Source: Welwitschia mirabilis
Taxonomy: Eukaryota; Gnetophyta; Gnetopsida; Welwitschiales
Length of the DNA stretch: 64,000 nucleotides
Reading direction: 5' to 3'
Assembly: GCA_051453625.1 (NCBI GenBank)
Contig: JBOZIK010000001.1
Coordinates: 73,180,448-73,244,447 of the forward strand
The position numbers and the translations under genes were made by a program. The stretch's first letter is position 1. Every line of letters starts with the position of its first letter. The notes under the pieces were generated by a model that was not told where the DNA came from, searched no databases, and saw only the letters and a list, made by a program, of their open reading frames with translations. Below are positions 45,313-56,289 of this stretch, one piece after another.

Positions 45313-48300
45313 ATGAAATAATATTGTATAATCTAAAATTCAATAAGTTTAACCAAGAGTTTACTCAAAAATGGCTTAGATTATTTAAAATAATAAATAA
45401 CTATAATAATGGAACAATAAAAAGAAATGCAACTAATTCAAAAAGAGACTTACATTATAAATGGATGTAGATTAAAATATATAATAAAAATACTACATTA
45501 TTAGAAACCCTTGGAGATTTAAAAAGGGTTGAAAAAGTGATTGTAGTTAATCAAAATAAATGAGATAAAGGAAATACATTTTTACAATAAAGAAATTATA
45601 CTCCAATCTAATCTTTTAAAAGGCATTTATTCAAATTAAAAAGTTTCGCATGAAGTATATTGAATCTCATCCAAAATACTAGATAGATTGGGTAGATGCA
45701 CAAGTTAAGAGCATTATAAGTTAAAAATATTGAAAAATAAGTTAAAAAATTTTTCCATTGAAATATAATAAAAGGATTATAGAATTGCACCAAGGTAGGA
45801 ATTCCCAAGAGGGGCCTTTGATAGTGTAGTTCTTCTTCTATTTAATTCCACCATAAGAAAATTCTTGTACTAAAAGGAACATCCTATCTATTGATAGTGG
45901 TTCCCTTAACCTACACTTCCATAGTAAAATTCCTATGGAAAACCTAAGGATCAACTTCATTACTTCGAAATTATTAGGGAGAGTGGGGATGGAGGGAAGA
46001 GATACTAAGGAAATGAAAATTAGAAGGTGTTGCTATACCTTATCTTGCTAACCCAAAATAAAAGGAAAAAAAGTCTAGATTATGGAGAAAGATTTAATAA
46101 AACTTGGGACTTACTGACAAATAGATATCTTTACACTTAACATCTTCATAATACTTTCACTTAATTTATGTTTGCATGAGGAACTGTTTTGAAAAAAAGA
46201 CATAATATATTTTGATTTAAAAAATTACATAAACTTTTTAAATAAACATCATTTTTATTTATAAAAAATCATACAAATATTAAATAACACTACTAAAACT
46301 ATCATACTCAAAACATAAGGACTTAGTTTGAACTTTGATAAGCAAGAAAATGCTAAAGGAATTCATCCCCAAATCATTTGAAGAGAGAATTCTTTTCTTA
46401 AGACTAAAGGAATCATTTGAAGACTAATCTTAATGATAATTCTTCTTGCTAATGTACATTTCTTTTATGAGATTAGTCTATTCTTACATTTCCTTTATGT
46501 GTTGCTAACACTACAAGGCATAATAAAAAGAATTTCTATCAAAATAATTTTTATTATGATTTAGATCCATTTTTAGAGTAGGTAAACTCAATTAAAAGTG
46601 AAATCTAATTGATAAAATCCAAAAGATTCTGTAACATTCCTTTCTTACATCTATTCTCTTCTTCATTTGAAGCTTGAAGATGTAAGTTTTTCCTACTCTG
46701 ATAGAAATACTCATTGATAAGAAAGCTATCCTTCTTTCCATTCTTAGTCTATTGATTTCACGTTTGCAAAGAAAATCCGATTCTTTCAAAACTACCTTTC
46801 GATCAGCATACAAGATCCATTATTCCTCATTCTCAAAATTGAAGTCTAATGAGAAATCTATGAACTCCATGATATATTCATTCAATTTTTAAAATTGAAG
46901 TTCATAAAACTCTTCTTTAATTCTTAGAGGTACCTTTTTTAGTGTAATTTTCTCTTTAAGCATGAAATGAAAAGAAGAAGATAATCATAAGGGAGAAGAC
47001 ATTATGAATGAGTTATAGTAATCAGTAACATGCTGGGAAAAATGAGAGGTAAAGGATGAAAAAAGAAACAACTAAATAGTTACTTATACATGAAGCAATT
47101 GGATGTGACTACAGGACATTAAACATAATTTGAATGGGAGATTTGAGAAATTAGTCAAAAATCAAGGGTAATTCCTAATGATTTTTTATAATTAATTTAG
47201 TATCCCATAAAATTGGGACTACTACAGAGTTCACTCAAAAGTATGCTTCTTTAATATAACCTATAAGTTAGCTTTTAGTAGTAATAACTTTTGATTATGA
47301 ATAGATGAATGATTACTAAACCTTACCCATTGAATTTAGAGTTACAAGTCATAAATGGTTTTATAAAGAAACTAGTATCATAATGTTTACCTGTGAAATC
47401 AAATGTATGAATTAGAATCCTTTAATACTAAATTTTTAAATGGAATTTTAATCCTTAATGTATACCATAATTTCTAGAAATTAGCGCCTAGTTATTCATG
47501 ATTAGGTAATGTTTAGGAGAAGTTAACCATTGGAGAAATCATTTAACCCTTACGAGGTGTTTCTTATCCTTTAAAAAAAGAAAAATAAAAAACTGCCTTA
47601 AAAGAAATTTATTTAGCAAAGAATTCATATAATTCTCTACCAAATATTTTACCTTTAAAACGTTAATTTTAAGGTGTATTATCATGTATACATTATTTAT
47701 CAAAATTATAATAAAAAGAACATTAATTTGTCTATTCTTTATTTCCTCACCAATGATGTCATCAATAAATGAAAGTACTTTTCGATGAGCTCATTGAAAT
47801 TAAGAAGGATGAGACTAAATTAATAGAATCGTTTGGCATAATTTTTATAAATCTAAAATTTCAATAAGTCATATATATTAAGCCTTTAATATGTATCTTG
47901 ATAAGGTCATCAAAAATTCAAAAGGAGGGGGTAAACTAACCATTAAGCTAGACTTTAACCTCAAATTTCATTTCTTTTAACACATCTCGCAATTTAGGTT
48001 AATTTCATGTTAATTATTTGAATTTTATATTTAATTTCCTAATGGTGAACATGCATTGTATAAATTAGCCAAAGTAATAAATTAATTATATATAAAAAAA
48101 AGAGAAAATCAAGAATTAAATTCAAGGCATTAATATAGCTTGTACCTTTGTGATATAACAAAAATGAAAGATAACCTAAGGCTACAAATCTGTACTACTT
48201 TTACAAAGAATTATGTCTTGCAAAAACCTCAAATAATTTTTTTGGGAAATGTATTCTAACACAAATGGCATTTACATTTGGAAATACTGTAACAAGTAAG

Positions 48301-49184
48301 TAAATTTATATTTACAATTGCTTTTATTCACATTGTAATACATTTAAATATAACTTTGCTCTTTAAATTTAGAGCATAAAATAGTGGTGGAGGTCAGTTT
48401 TTCACCACTCTTGAATTTCCCTTAGTTCTCTAAATTTAATGGAAAAGTAGATATCACTGGATGGACCATATTTTTAAAATTATCAGGGGTCTATTATAAA
48501 TACTATACTAGGGAATTTTTTACTTTAGCCAAATAAATCTAGATAAACAATAAACTCTATTTAAGAGATAAAGTGGTGGCAAATAAATTCTTAGTGAATA
48601 CTAAAATAATCAATCGAGTGATATAAGGACCAAGGAAGGGGTTGCCCTAAACCTCATAGAGGATAAAGAAGGGAGTAATCTTTTTATCAGAGGCTTAAGT
48701 AATGAAAAGTTTTAAAGTTCCTCCTCGCAGCCAACTTAATTAGGATTCTAAAAGAGACCCACAGAACTAAGTTATGCACGATTAAAATTTTAAAAGTTTT
48801 ATTCCATAAATTAAAAAGTAAAAATATAATAATTATGTGGCTAATAATATCTTTACGATGTTAAATCACACTATCTACATGTTGAAGAATAAAAGCATAA
48901 GAGAAGTGTTGCTTAAGCCCATCATTTAATATTAACCAAAATTTTCCTAAAATATTTTATTAATTTGACTTATTAATTTTTAGTTTCAATAAACAAAATA
49001 ACAACATGAAACTATTTTATTAAAAGAGATTTAGAATTTCTATATGTAAAGATATTTGCTATACAAAAGCATGACCCCCTATCAAAAATGAACCCACCAG
49101 ACAACCATCTACCTCTAGTTTTTCAATCCCCAGGTTCTTGCCACACATAAACTAAAGTTCCTACAATACTAGGTATAGATTTGG
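45313..49184. other. Unassigned AT-rich stretch
   Basis: No retroelement motif, structural RNA or convincing gene found on either strand. Isolated frames (45608-45808 and 46592-46813, both minus) have no recognisable domain. A short motif around 45796-45836 resembles one at 58597-58650. Likely old repeat debris. Confidence 0.4.
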
Positions 49185-49925
49185 ATAAGCTTTGACTTGG
49201 CAGATTTTGCCCAAGAGTCTATAGCTTTAGAGCAAAGGAATCTTTTACAAGTGGTAAGGTGTGCAATTTCTAAAATTTCTCAAGAAATAAGGCAAACCTT
49301 GATTATAAATATTTCTTCTATTACTAGCCAGATAAGTTCAGATATTGGAAATGTAAAGATAAGTATAGAAGCTGTTCAAGCCTTGCCACCCATGCTTGTA
49401 GCAAAATTAGAAAAACAAAAATAACTTTTAAAAGTAGAATCACATAACCAAGAGGAAGATAAATCCAATTACTATAATAAATAGTACAAATGTAATAAGA
49501 ACTTAATCGAGCACAAATATAGCTAGATTAGTCCTAATAAAAAACACATGACCTCCTTCAAAATAATTTCGAGTTAGAAGAATAATTTGCTTCTATGAGG
49601 GTAGGTGGTGACGCAAAAATCTGTAAAGAAGTGTTAAATTAAAAAAAAAATTACTTTTCATAAGGAAACACTGTAGATCATGGAAATGTATATTTTCTTT
49701 CCCCTAGAGTTTAATCCAAGGGATTAGAAATTCAAATCAATTTTCAAATCTATTTTTGAAGTTTATAATAGAAAGGAAATTTTATAGAAAAATATTATGC
49801 TACAATAGTCTAATAGACTATTTATATAGTTATTTTAGTGAAGATGATTTAGAAGAAGCATTCAAAGAAAAACTACAATATTATAGAGGAGTACAAAGTG
49901 AACCTAAATTTAGCAAAAAAAAGTA
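49185..49925 (+). pseudogene. Unknown coding-like remnant
   Basis: The frame 49197-49424 (75 codons, probably open a little upstream) reads 'LADFAQESIALEQRNLLQVV', then a helical, heptad-like stretch ('AISKISQEIRQTLI', 'ISSITSQISSDIGNVKISIE') to 'ALPPMLVAKLEKQK'. Further coding-like pieces follow in other frames, notably 'YFSEDDLEEAFKEKLQYYRG' and 'VQSEPKFSKKK' (49834-49923). The style suggests one decayed protein of about 250 residues with a coiled coil. It could be a structural protein of a retroelement or pararetrovirus, or a host gene; nothing I can see decides. Confidence 0.35.
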
Positions 49926-50179
49926 ATGAAAAATTTTCAAGTATCTTGAATAGTCACTAAAAAAAGATGGGGTAAGCCAAATGGGAGGATAAAAAAGGAA
50001 ATCCTCTTAATCAGCTAGAACATTAAAGGAGAAAAATCTCAGTAGTTGTCCTTTCTTTTAAAAAATTTGCACTCTCTTATACGGTAACTCTAAAACATCA
50101 TTACAATAATCTTAACCTTTAAAGATTTAAAATAAATTATTGAGAGAAAAGGGAGAACTATTTAAAGAAAAATACAAAC

Positions 50180-52010
50180 CAAGGAGATATTTAGATAAGA
50201 CTTCATTCTTTTCTTAGTTGTTGTTTGGTTGACCTTCTATGGCTAGTAAGATAACCTTCCCTTATTTCCATTCTCTAAATTTTTGTCTTATTATTCTTCG
50301 GTTGACCTATAGCTGTCAAATGATTGATTTCCTATAGCTCTGCTTTTATGGGTTCTTCAACTATTGACCCCTTATGCCTCATAGGTAATTGTTGTCTTAT
50401 CAGATGTATAACATTTTTCTTAGGTAGTTTATCAAGCTTTTTAGAAGGTCAACTACCTCCATGTAAAAATCCCTATTTTCTTTCAAATCGGTTGACCATT
50501 TATCCCTATGGGTTGACTATCTTCCTTAATGTGTCCTCTGACTCCTCTTGTGATGTCTACTATTCTCTCAAGTGATTGTTAAGGAGTCGTAATGATTTCT
50601 TTTGATTTCTACTATGATCTCACATTTTTTCTTAGTTTTCTATGCATATTTAATTAGGTTTAATTGTCTATCTTTGTTTCTTCATCTTCTTTATTTTCTA
50701 ATCTTGATATTCATATGTCTGCTTAGATCTAGCACTAGTTAGTTATGTTTTCACTACTTTTCTTAGATGTATCTATAATAGCATCATATTTTTCTTTTTG
50801 GTTTCATCAATTTATTATATGCTTGAATAAAATTTTTGTTATTGCAAATTTCTTTCTTTCTTTTAACATGATTTATTTTATCTCTTTTTAATATGTCAAT
50901 TTATCATTTTCTTGGCCTAATTTACAATAGTTTAATTTTTTTTTAAAATTCTATATACATGTAAATAGGCTATTTTGTAACTATTTGATAAAATGTTTAG
51001 TATGTCATAGCATTTTTTTTCATCAATTATTTATCATCTACAAATCATCTAGGAATTGTATGCTTAGCATTTTTAGTGGTTAAATGACTAGTACCTTTAT
51101 CTTTTCATTGACATATATGTAACTTTATAACATTTTTATTATAATGTTCTATTCATCTGTTTTGACCGCAAGATGGCCTGTAGAGTCTAAGGCACACTCT
51201 CTCGATTCAGCAGGGACAAGGAAATATTGGAATCTACTTTTCTTGAATGACAAGTAGATCTATTTACCAGGATGGATTGATATTTAAGATTAATTTTGAG
51301 AATGAATTCAAGAAAATGACATTTCTAGAGAACATATAATGGAAGCAAATAGCTTCAATAGTTTTACCAACTCTATTGTAGAAATATTATACTATTAAAA
51401 ATAAAAATCACTAATATAGAAATGTGCATAGGTAATTATAGAGCTAGTTGATATCCTTTATGCCAATGCAAAATTTGTCCTCATTTAGGATGTAGCAATC
51501 TAGATCAGTGTACATTAAACTTATTTGTAGAAGTCTTAGACATTCCTCATAATGGTATGCACAATTTGCAAGTTTGAGTGTGCTAATTAATTCTAGCATG
51601 TACATTATGCAATTAAGATTTTAATTAAAAGTTAGCTATCAATTTTAGGATAAAGCATGCTCACCTCTCTTTACTAGGTTCTATACTTAATTTTTGAATA
51701 TATCCTTCTCCCTCTTAATACTTATAGAGATGAAGTCACATTATATCAATTTAAATTCCCTTAGTGTCTCTACACACAAATAAGAGTTAATGCGTCAATG
51801 TTTATATTCAAATTTATAATGCATGCCTTATAATAAGAAAATAATACATTGTGGTATGAATATGTTATTATGGTCATCTACAAAAAAATCAAGGTACCTA
51901 TTCCATAGTATAGTGTTACTTCTTAGACATTCCACACTAATAGGATACCATCATCATCAGCCACTTAATCATTATTTTCTTCTATAGATATAGATACCTT
52001 TATGGATTTA
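50180..52010 (+). pseudogene. Second copy of the SIRE-type post-pol region, cut by the Tat/Ogre element
   Basis: Homologous to about 32150-34080. It has the same spacer with clustered 'gttgacc' motifs (50227-50530) and then the post-pol ORF from the ATG at 51173 ('gcaagatggcc', cf. 'gcaagatggct' at 33205). The ORF reads 'MACRV', stop, 'GTLSRFSRDKEILESTFLE' and 'QVDLFTRMD'. The match ends just before the Tat/Ogre LTR at 52016. Apparently this was part of another SIRE-type copy, into which the later element jumped. Stops are frequent. Confidence 0.55.
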
Positions 52011-52015
52011 AACAT
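52011..52015 (+). other. Left target-site duplication of the Tat/Ogre element
   Basis: 'aacat' before the 5' LTR pairs with 'agcat' at 63095-63099 after the 3' LTR (4 of 5 identical), the normal 5-bp size for Ty3/gypsy integration. Confidence 0.5.
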
Positions 52016-53428
52016 TGTAAGGGGGGTAGTTTTACTCTATCCCAAGTATTCCACATATTTATTTCCCCTTAATCTTATAAATTTTCAATTTTCCATATCA
52101 CTATTCTTATCTACATTTTTGTCTTCCTCTTACTATTCAATCTAATTTCTTGCCACTTAGCTTTGATTCTATAATACCATTATTATCAATTCAAAAAAGG
52201 ATTGATGACATGATAAATCTTGTGATATTATAACTACACCTTAAAATCATAAAATGCATAATGTTCTTAATGTTAAATGAGCATCAGAATCCAATGTGGC
52301 AGGTAAAACTTTACAGCCCTTAAAATTACCACTCTAGTCTTTATATAAAAGTGATTAATACAACCAATTTACAGCTTCCAATTCAAAGCTGACATTTAGA
52401 ACTAGTTTAGGTAGTTCTAGTGGAAGTTCTTCTTCATAGGTTAGAGCTATTACAAGTGGACCTAGGGATTCTTAAGTGTTTGGGACTACCAATGTGGTAA
52501 ACATGGGAGGGAAATTATATGCAAGAAATGAAGTAGCATAAGTACTTCCTCTTACACGTGAGTGTGGAGCATCCTATTCTACTTTATCAAACTATAGATA
52601 CTACCTAAAATGCAGTGTCTGTGCATTTCAAAATTATTATGGTTTATCAGTTATGACATTAGAAAGCATAACTCTTAAAGAAACCATAACAAATGTGGTT
52701 AACAAAGATCTAATTACCTTATGGTAATGCATTCGATCTTTTATTGAAGCTGATGTGGATCATTAGCTTGCACCTAACAAATTTTGGCACATGCACACAT
52801 TTCTCTTAGAGCTTAGTCAATCTTTCGCTTATTTTCCTTATTGTCTTATTCCTTGGATCTAGGCTCTTATTGACACTTTGGAAGATGGAGAGAATTCACT
52901 TCTTTGTTATAAAATTCTTTTCAGAGGCTTTTAATGATCATTCATGTGCACCTGTCATTAAATCCAGCTCTCTTTCCATATCATGGATGTCAACAAATAG
53001 ATTCATCAAATATTACAATAAATCTAGCAGGGTCATATCAAAAATAATTTAACAAGTATCAAGATTAACTCATGATTACTAGTGGCCATTTGATATTCCA
53101 ATCAGTGACATTTCTTTGACATGCTTGGTAAGAATGAAAACACATTTTTAATATTTTATTAACTGATGAGCAAATAACATCAATCTAGCTACTTTTTTAG
53201 AAGTTTTGCCATCATGTTGTATGTGCCATGTAACTTGAATGAGAAAACCTATTGTAAGTCCTCCTTTTTGAGAAACACCAAGCATCCTACATGTTGACTG
53301 AACCTTATGTTGGATATGCAGTCCCCATGCCTAGCCCGACAAGTGAGTAAATGTAAAGAATATGGTTCGAGTTTCTTAGATTCCATCTAAATCATGGCTC
53401 TTGATGTGATGATAAGGGGCCTAATAAT

Positions 53429-53440
53429 TGGTATCAAAGC
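53429..53440 (+). other. TRIM primer binding site 1
   Basis: 'tggtatcaaagc', one mismatch to TGGTATCAGAGC, followed by 'catggtt'. Confidence 0.85.
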
Positions 53441-53636
53441 CATGGTTATTAGCTTGTCTTGAGTTCGAGTCTCCTTGGTGCCTTCCCAATTCATATATGC
53501 AATTGGCATGTGGATCGAGGGGGATATTATTTGATATGTGCTCCACATGCCTAGCTCGATAAGTGGGTAAAATATGATGGGTTTTAATTTCCACCTAAGT
53601 CATGGCTTTTGGTGTGATGATAAAGGACCTAACAAT

Positions 53637-53648
53637 TAGTATCAGAGC
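53637..53648 (+). other. TRIM primer binding site 2
   Basis: 'tagtatcagagc', one mismatch to TGGTATCAGAGC, again followed by 'catggtt'. Confidence 0.85.
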
Positions 53649-54183
53649 CATGGTTATTAGCTGGTCTTAGGTTTGAGTCTCCTCAGTGGCTTCCCAATTC
53701 ATGTGAGAACTTGGCATGTGGATCGAAGGAAAGATTGTTGGGTATGCAGTCTCCATGCCCGGCCCGACAAGTAACTACATGTAAAGAATTCTAGTTTCCT
53801 AAATTCAACCAAAAGCTTCAGGGGCTCTAGCCTTACACCTTTCTTGGACTCATCTATATAGTGTATTAAAAGGCTAGATCAAATCAGTTGTCACACACTC
53901 CAACACTTTGAGGTGAGCTGTAGTGGAGATTTAATGGCAACGTCATACATAGATGATGATAAAATATGGGTGAGATAATACATGAGATCTGGAGTCTCAT
54001 TCTTAGGGCTATGGTTGGTCATGTTTCTGGTTCTTCTAGAAATGCTACTAAGATACCTTACTTCATACTATAAAGAACTTGTAAATACCTTCATCAATGT
54101 CTTCTTTTCTATAGCAATTTCATTTATCATTGAATGCTTTGTTAAGCTTTTAGATTTAGCCTTAATTATTATTTTCTCCCAAT

Positions 54184-54960
54184 TAGTTCATCCAGTGATA
54201 GAAGATCCACCAATTTTCCCTCTAATATCAAGGTTATGGGTATGATTAGAAATAGATTCACTAATTAAATCCTCCATAGATCTCTTTTAGCATCCATCAA
54301 CACCAGCAGAGGCTTTTAACATTCTTATCATTCAATACTAGACTCTGCTACTTGGCTGGTCTTCCAGTGGCATTACAAAGGATAACTTAGCTTCTCTAAA
54401 TAATAAAGAAAATGCTCTATTGTATGCTTAGTATAATGGAAAATAACAAGCAACAATCTTCATGGATCTTTACCTTTCCATCTTATTCATGCTTCTATGA
54501 ATGCTTCTATAAAGTCCATAGACCAAAAATTAATAACGTCATTAGATGTCTTAATCCAAGACCATATCAATAGCTTGAGGTTATTACAAAATTTATCAAA
54601 TAATGGATCATTAGCTGTTCATAGATAAACTAATTTAAATAGGGCATCTTCTCCTTCAGGATCATTAGTTCGATCCTTGCCTTTAACTTGTGTAAAGAAA
54701 GTAGAAGTTAACATGATAGAGTACTTAAATAGCCCTACTGGGCTTACCTTATCTTTTGCACTATCCTTTGATAGAACAAGTAACAATGGATTGTCTTTTG
54801 GTTTGAGTGTACTATAATAATAAAAATCTTATTCTTCAAGCCCTAGTTCTAGGCATCCCACCCGAACTTCTTCAATTCCTATAGTAAGCACAAACTTCAT
54901 CTTGCATAGTCAAGCAATAGTAAGTGTTACTCAATCATAGTCAAATTTAAAGAAGTTTTT
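54184..54960 (+). pseudogene. Decayed sense ORF inside the 5' LTR of the Tat/Ogre element
   Basis: Two linked open segments. The first (about 54184-54316) reads 'SSSSDRRSTNFPSNIKVMGM' and 'NRFTNQILHRSLLASINTSR'. The second is one frame from 54464 to the TAG at about 54960, some 165 codons interrupted only by one TAA and a TAA triplet. It includes 'GSLPFHLIHASMN', 'DVLIQDHINSLRLLQNLSNN' and 'RSLPLTCVKKVEVNMIEYLN'. Ser/Leu-rich, no known domain. The equivalent reading exists in the 3' LTR (61139-61893), with many amino-acid similarities. Function unknown; it may be a captured gene or an element-specific accessory protein. Confidence 0.5.
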
Positions 54961-55885
54961 AGCCTTATAGATCATGTTGTATGATTAGTCTAGAGAAGAA
55001 AAGAATATTCCTAGGGAGGAATAAAAAAATATCATAAGAAGCAATAAGAACAGAGGAGATTTCATCTAACAACAAATCAAAAAAAAGAGGAAGACATTAC
55101 GGAAGGAGGCACATCAAGGTAGAGGATAATTCTTATAGTGAAAAAGGGAAGCAAGAGGTGAGATCTTAAAAAAAATAAGATAGAGAATACCATGTCTACA
55201 TAAATGACAAACATAGAAGAAGAGAGATAGCTTTGTAAGCCAGAGAAATAACATCAAGAGGAATGACAACACTCAAATAATAGTGCATTATAAGGGAGTA
55301 GTGGCAAGTGACAATAGAGTGAAGATTAAGCAGCATGACAACACAAAAAAGAATACAACATATCAAAAGAGGTGCATTTTTTAAAAGAAAAGGATATCTA
55401 CAACATAGAAAATCACAAATAGAGATGCTAAGACATTAGAGAAAGGAATAACAATAGAGATCAGACCAGAAGATAGGAACATCGTGTGAGAGATTAATGT
55501 AAAGTAGATGATGGGAGAAGAAACATCAAAGAAGATCACAAAAAAGAGAAGACGTTGACAACAGAAACAAGAAGATCTACAAAAGGAGCAAAACTATGAA
55601 GGGAGAAGAAGGAGTTATCACAAATTTAGAGGAAAGCATTCACTGAGAATATTTAGTCTTACTTCATCGAACATAATCATAAGTATTTTCCATCCTATAA
55701 TAAGTTGCAATAAATACCTATGTTTACATAGTTATCAACTTTATTTTATGTAAAGCTTACGTAGGCTATCTGTATTTATCAAATATTACATTAAAAGAAA
55801 GGAAGTTGATTTACCTTTTAGTCTTTTTATATACAATCATTTCCCAAAAAATGAATGAGGATCATTTTGTTTTCAAAGTTAGATT

Positions 55886-56098
55886 TTAATTCCTATATAT
55901 TTCATGAGTAAGTTTAAAAATTTTGTTTTTCAAATCACTATTAATTTCACACAAATGCTTATGCAAATTAGCACTATGATATTTTATTTCATATACTATT
56001 TTAGTTGTGTACATTTTAAATATTTTCTTCACTCCTAAGAATTTCAAAACTCTTAAGACATCATTATAACCTAGGAATGACAAAATAGTATTACTCAC
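55886..56098 (-). pseudogene. Antisense ORF in 5' LTR, possibly a copia gag (UBN2-like) remnant
   Basis: 70 codons ('NTILSFLGYNDVLRVLKFLG', 'KMYTTKIVYEIKYHSANLHK'). It is clearly the same protein as 62763-62975 in the 3' LTR. The pattern 'N-I-S-L...D-RV.K...K-I..MY..K.VYE-K' is reminiscent of UBN2 gag of copia elements, but weakly. It was already present when the LTRs were identical. Confidence 0.4.
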
Positions 56099-56235
56099 AT
56101 TATAATGAAATTAAAAATTGATTCAATATTGTAAAAAATAATCATAATAGTTTTGGTGTTAGAAGAAGGGCTTAGGTAAAACATCACATAAAAAAATTAC
56201 AAACTATATAATGTTGTGAAAAATAATCATAATAG

Positions 56236-56256
56236 TTTGATGCTAGAAGGAGGACC
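56236..56256 (+). other. Primer binding site region of the Tat/Ogre element
   Basis: 'tttgatgctagaaggaggac' follows the LTR end directly. A near copy, 'ttttggtgttagaagaaggg', lies 85 bases upstream at 56151-56170 inside the LTR, and another ('ttttgacactagaaggaggg') at 63029-63048 inside the 3' LTR. Which tRNA it pairs with I cannot say. Confidence 0.5.
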
Positions 56257-56289
56257 TAAACTGATGGATAATCTGACAATGCAATAAAC

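Larger units (their letters stand above)
53308..53905 (+). mobile_element. TRIM (miniature LTR retrotransposon) with three LTRs and two primer sites
   Basis: LTR1 is 53308-53426 ('tgttggatatgcag...cctaata'), LTR2 about 53528-53634 and LTR3 53736-53905 ('tgttgggtatgcag...ccaaca'). After LTR1 and LTR2 come primer sites 'tggtatcaaagc' (53429) and 'tagtatcagagc' (53637), complementary to initiator tRNA-Met. Each internal segment is about 100 bases, shares 'catggttattagct' and 'cttcccaattcat', and ends in a purine tract ('gatcgaggggga', 'gatcgaaggaaaga') before the next LTR. There is no coding capacity, so the element depends on another element's enzymes. The other Tat/Ogre LTR lacks it, and the empty site near 60865 ('ctatgagg') gives a degenerate 5-bp target duplication ('cctta' left, 'ctttg' right). 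Confidence 0.85.
52016..56234 (+). repeat. 5' LTR of Tat/Ogre-type Ty3/gypsy element (with TRIM insertion)
   Basis: Matches 59565-63094 from 'tgtaaggggggtag' to 'aatcataata'. Without the 598-bp TRIM at 53308-53905 it is about 3.6 kb, long but usual for Ogre-class LTRs. Unusually it carries, in sense orientation, a decayed ORF (54184-54960), an antisense ORF (55886-56098), and near its end a copy of the primer-site region (56151-56170). Confidence 0.75.

Noticed and set aside
49185-49925. Endogenous pararetrovirus (Caulimoviridae) call
   Set aside because: No movement-protein, zinc-finger or RT motif visible nearby, so the family call would be a guess.
53429-53660. tRNA genes suggested by 'gttcgagtctcc' near the 'ggtatca-agc' strings
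   Set aside because: No acceptor stem or cloverleaf can be formed; these are primer binding sites and adjacent leader of the TRIM.
53308-53905. Cassandra-type TRIM (with 5S rRNA promoter in the LTR)
   Set aside because: No 5S rRNA-like sequence is present in any of the three LTRs.
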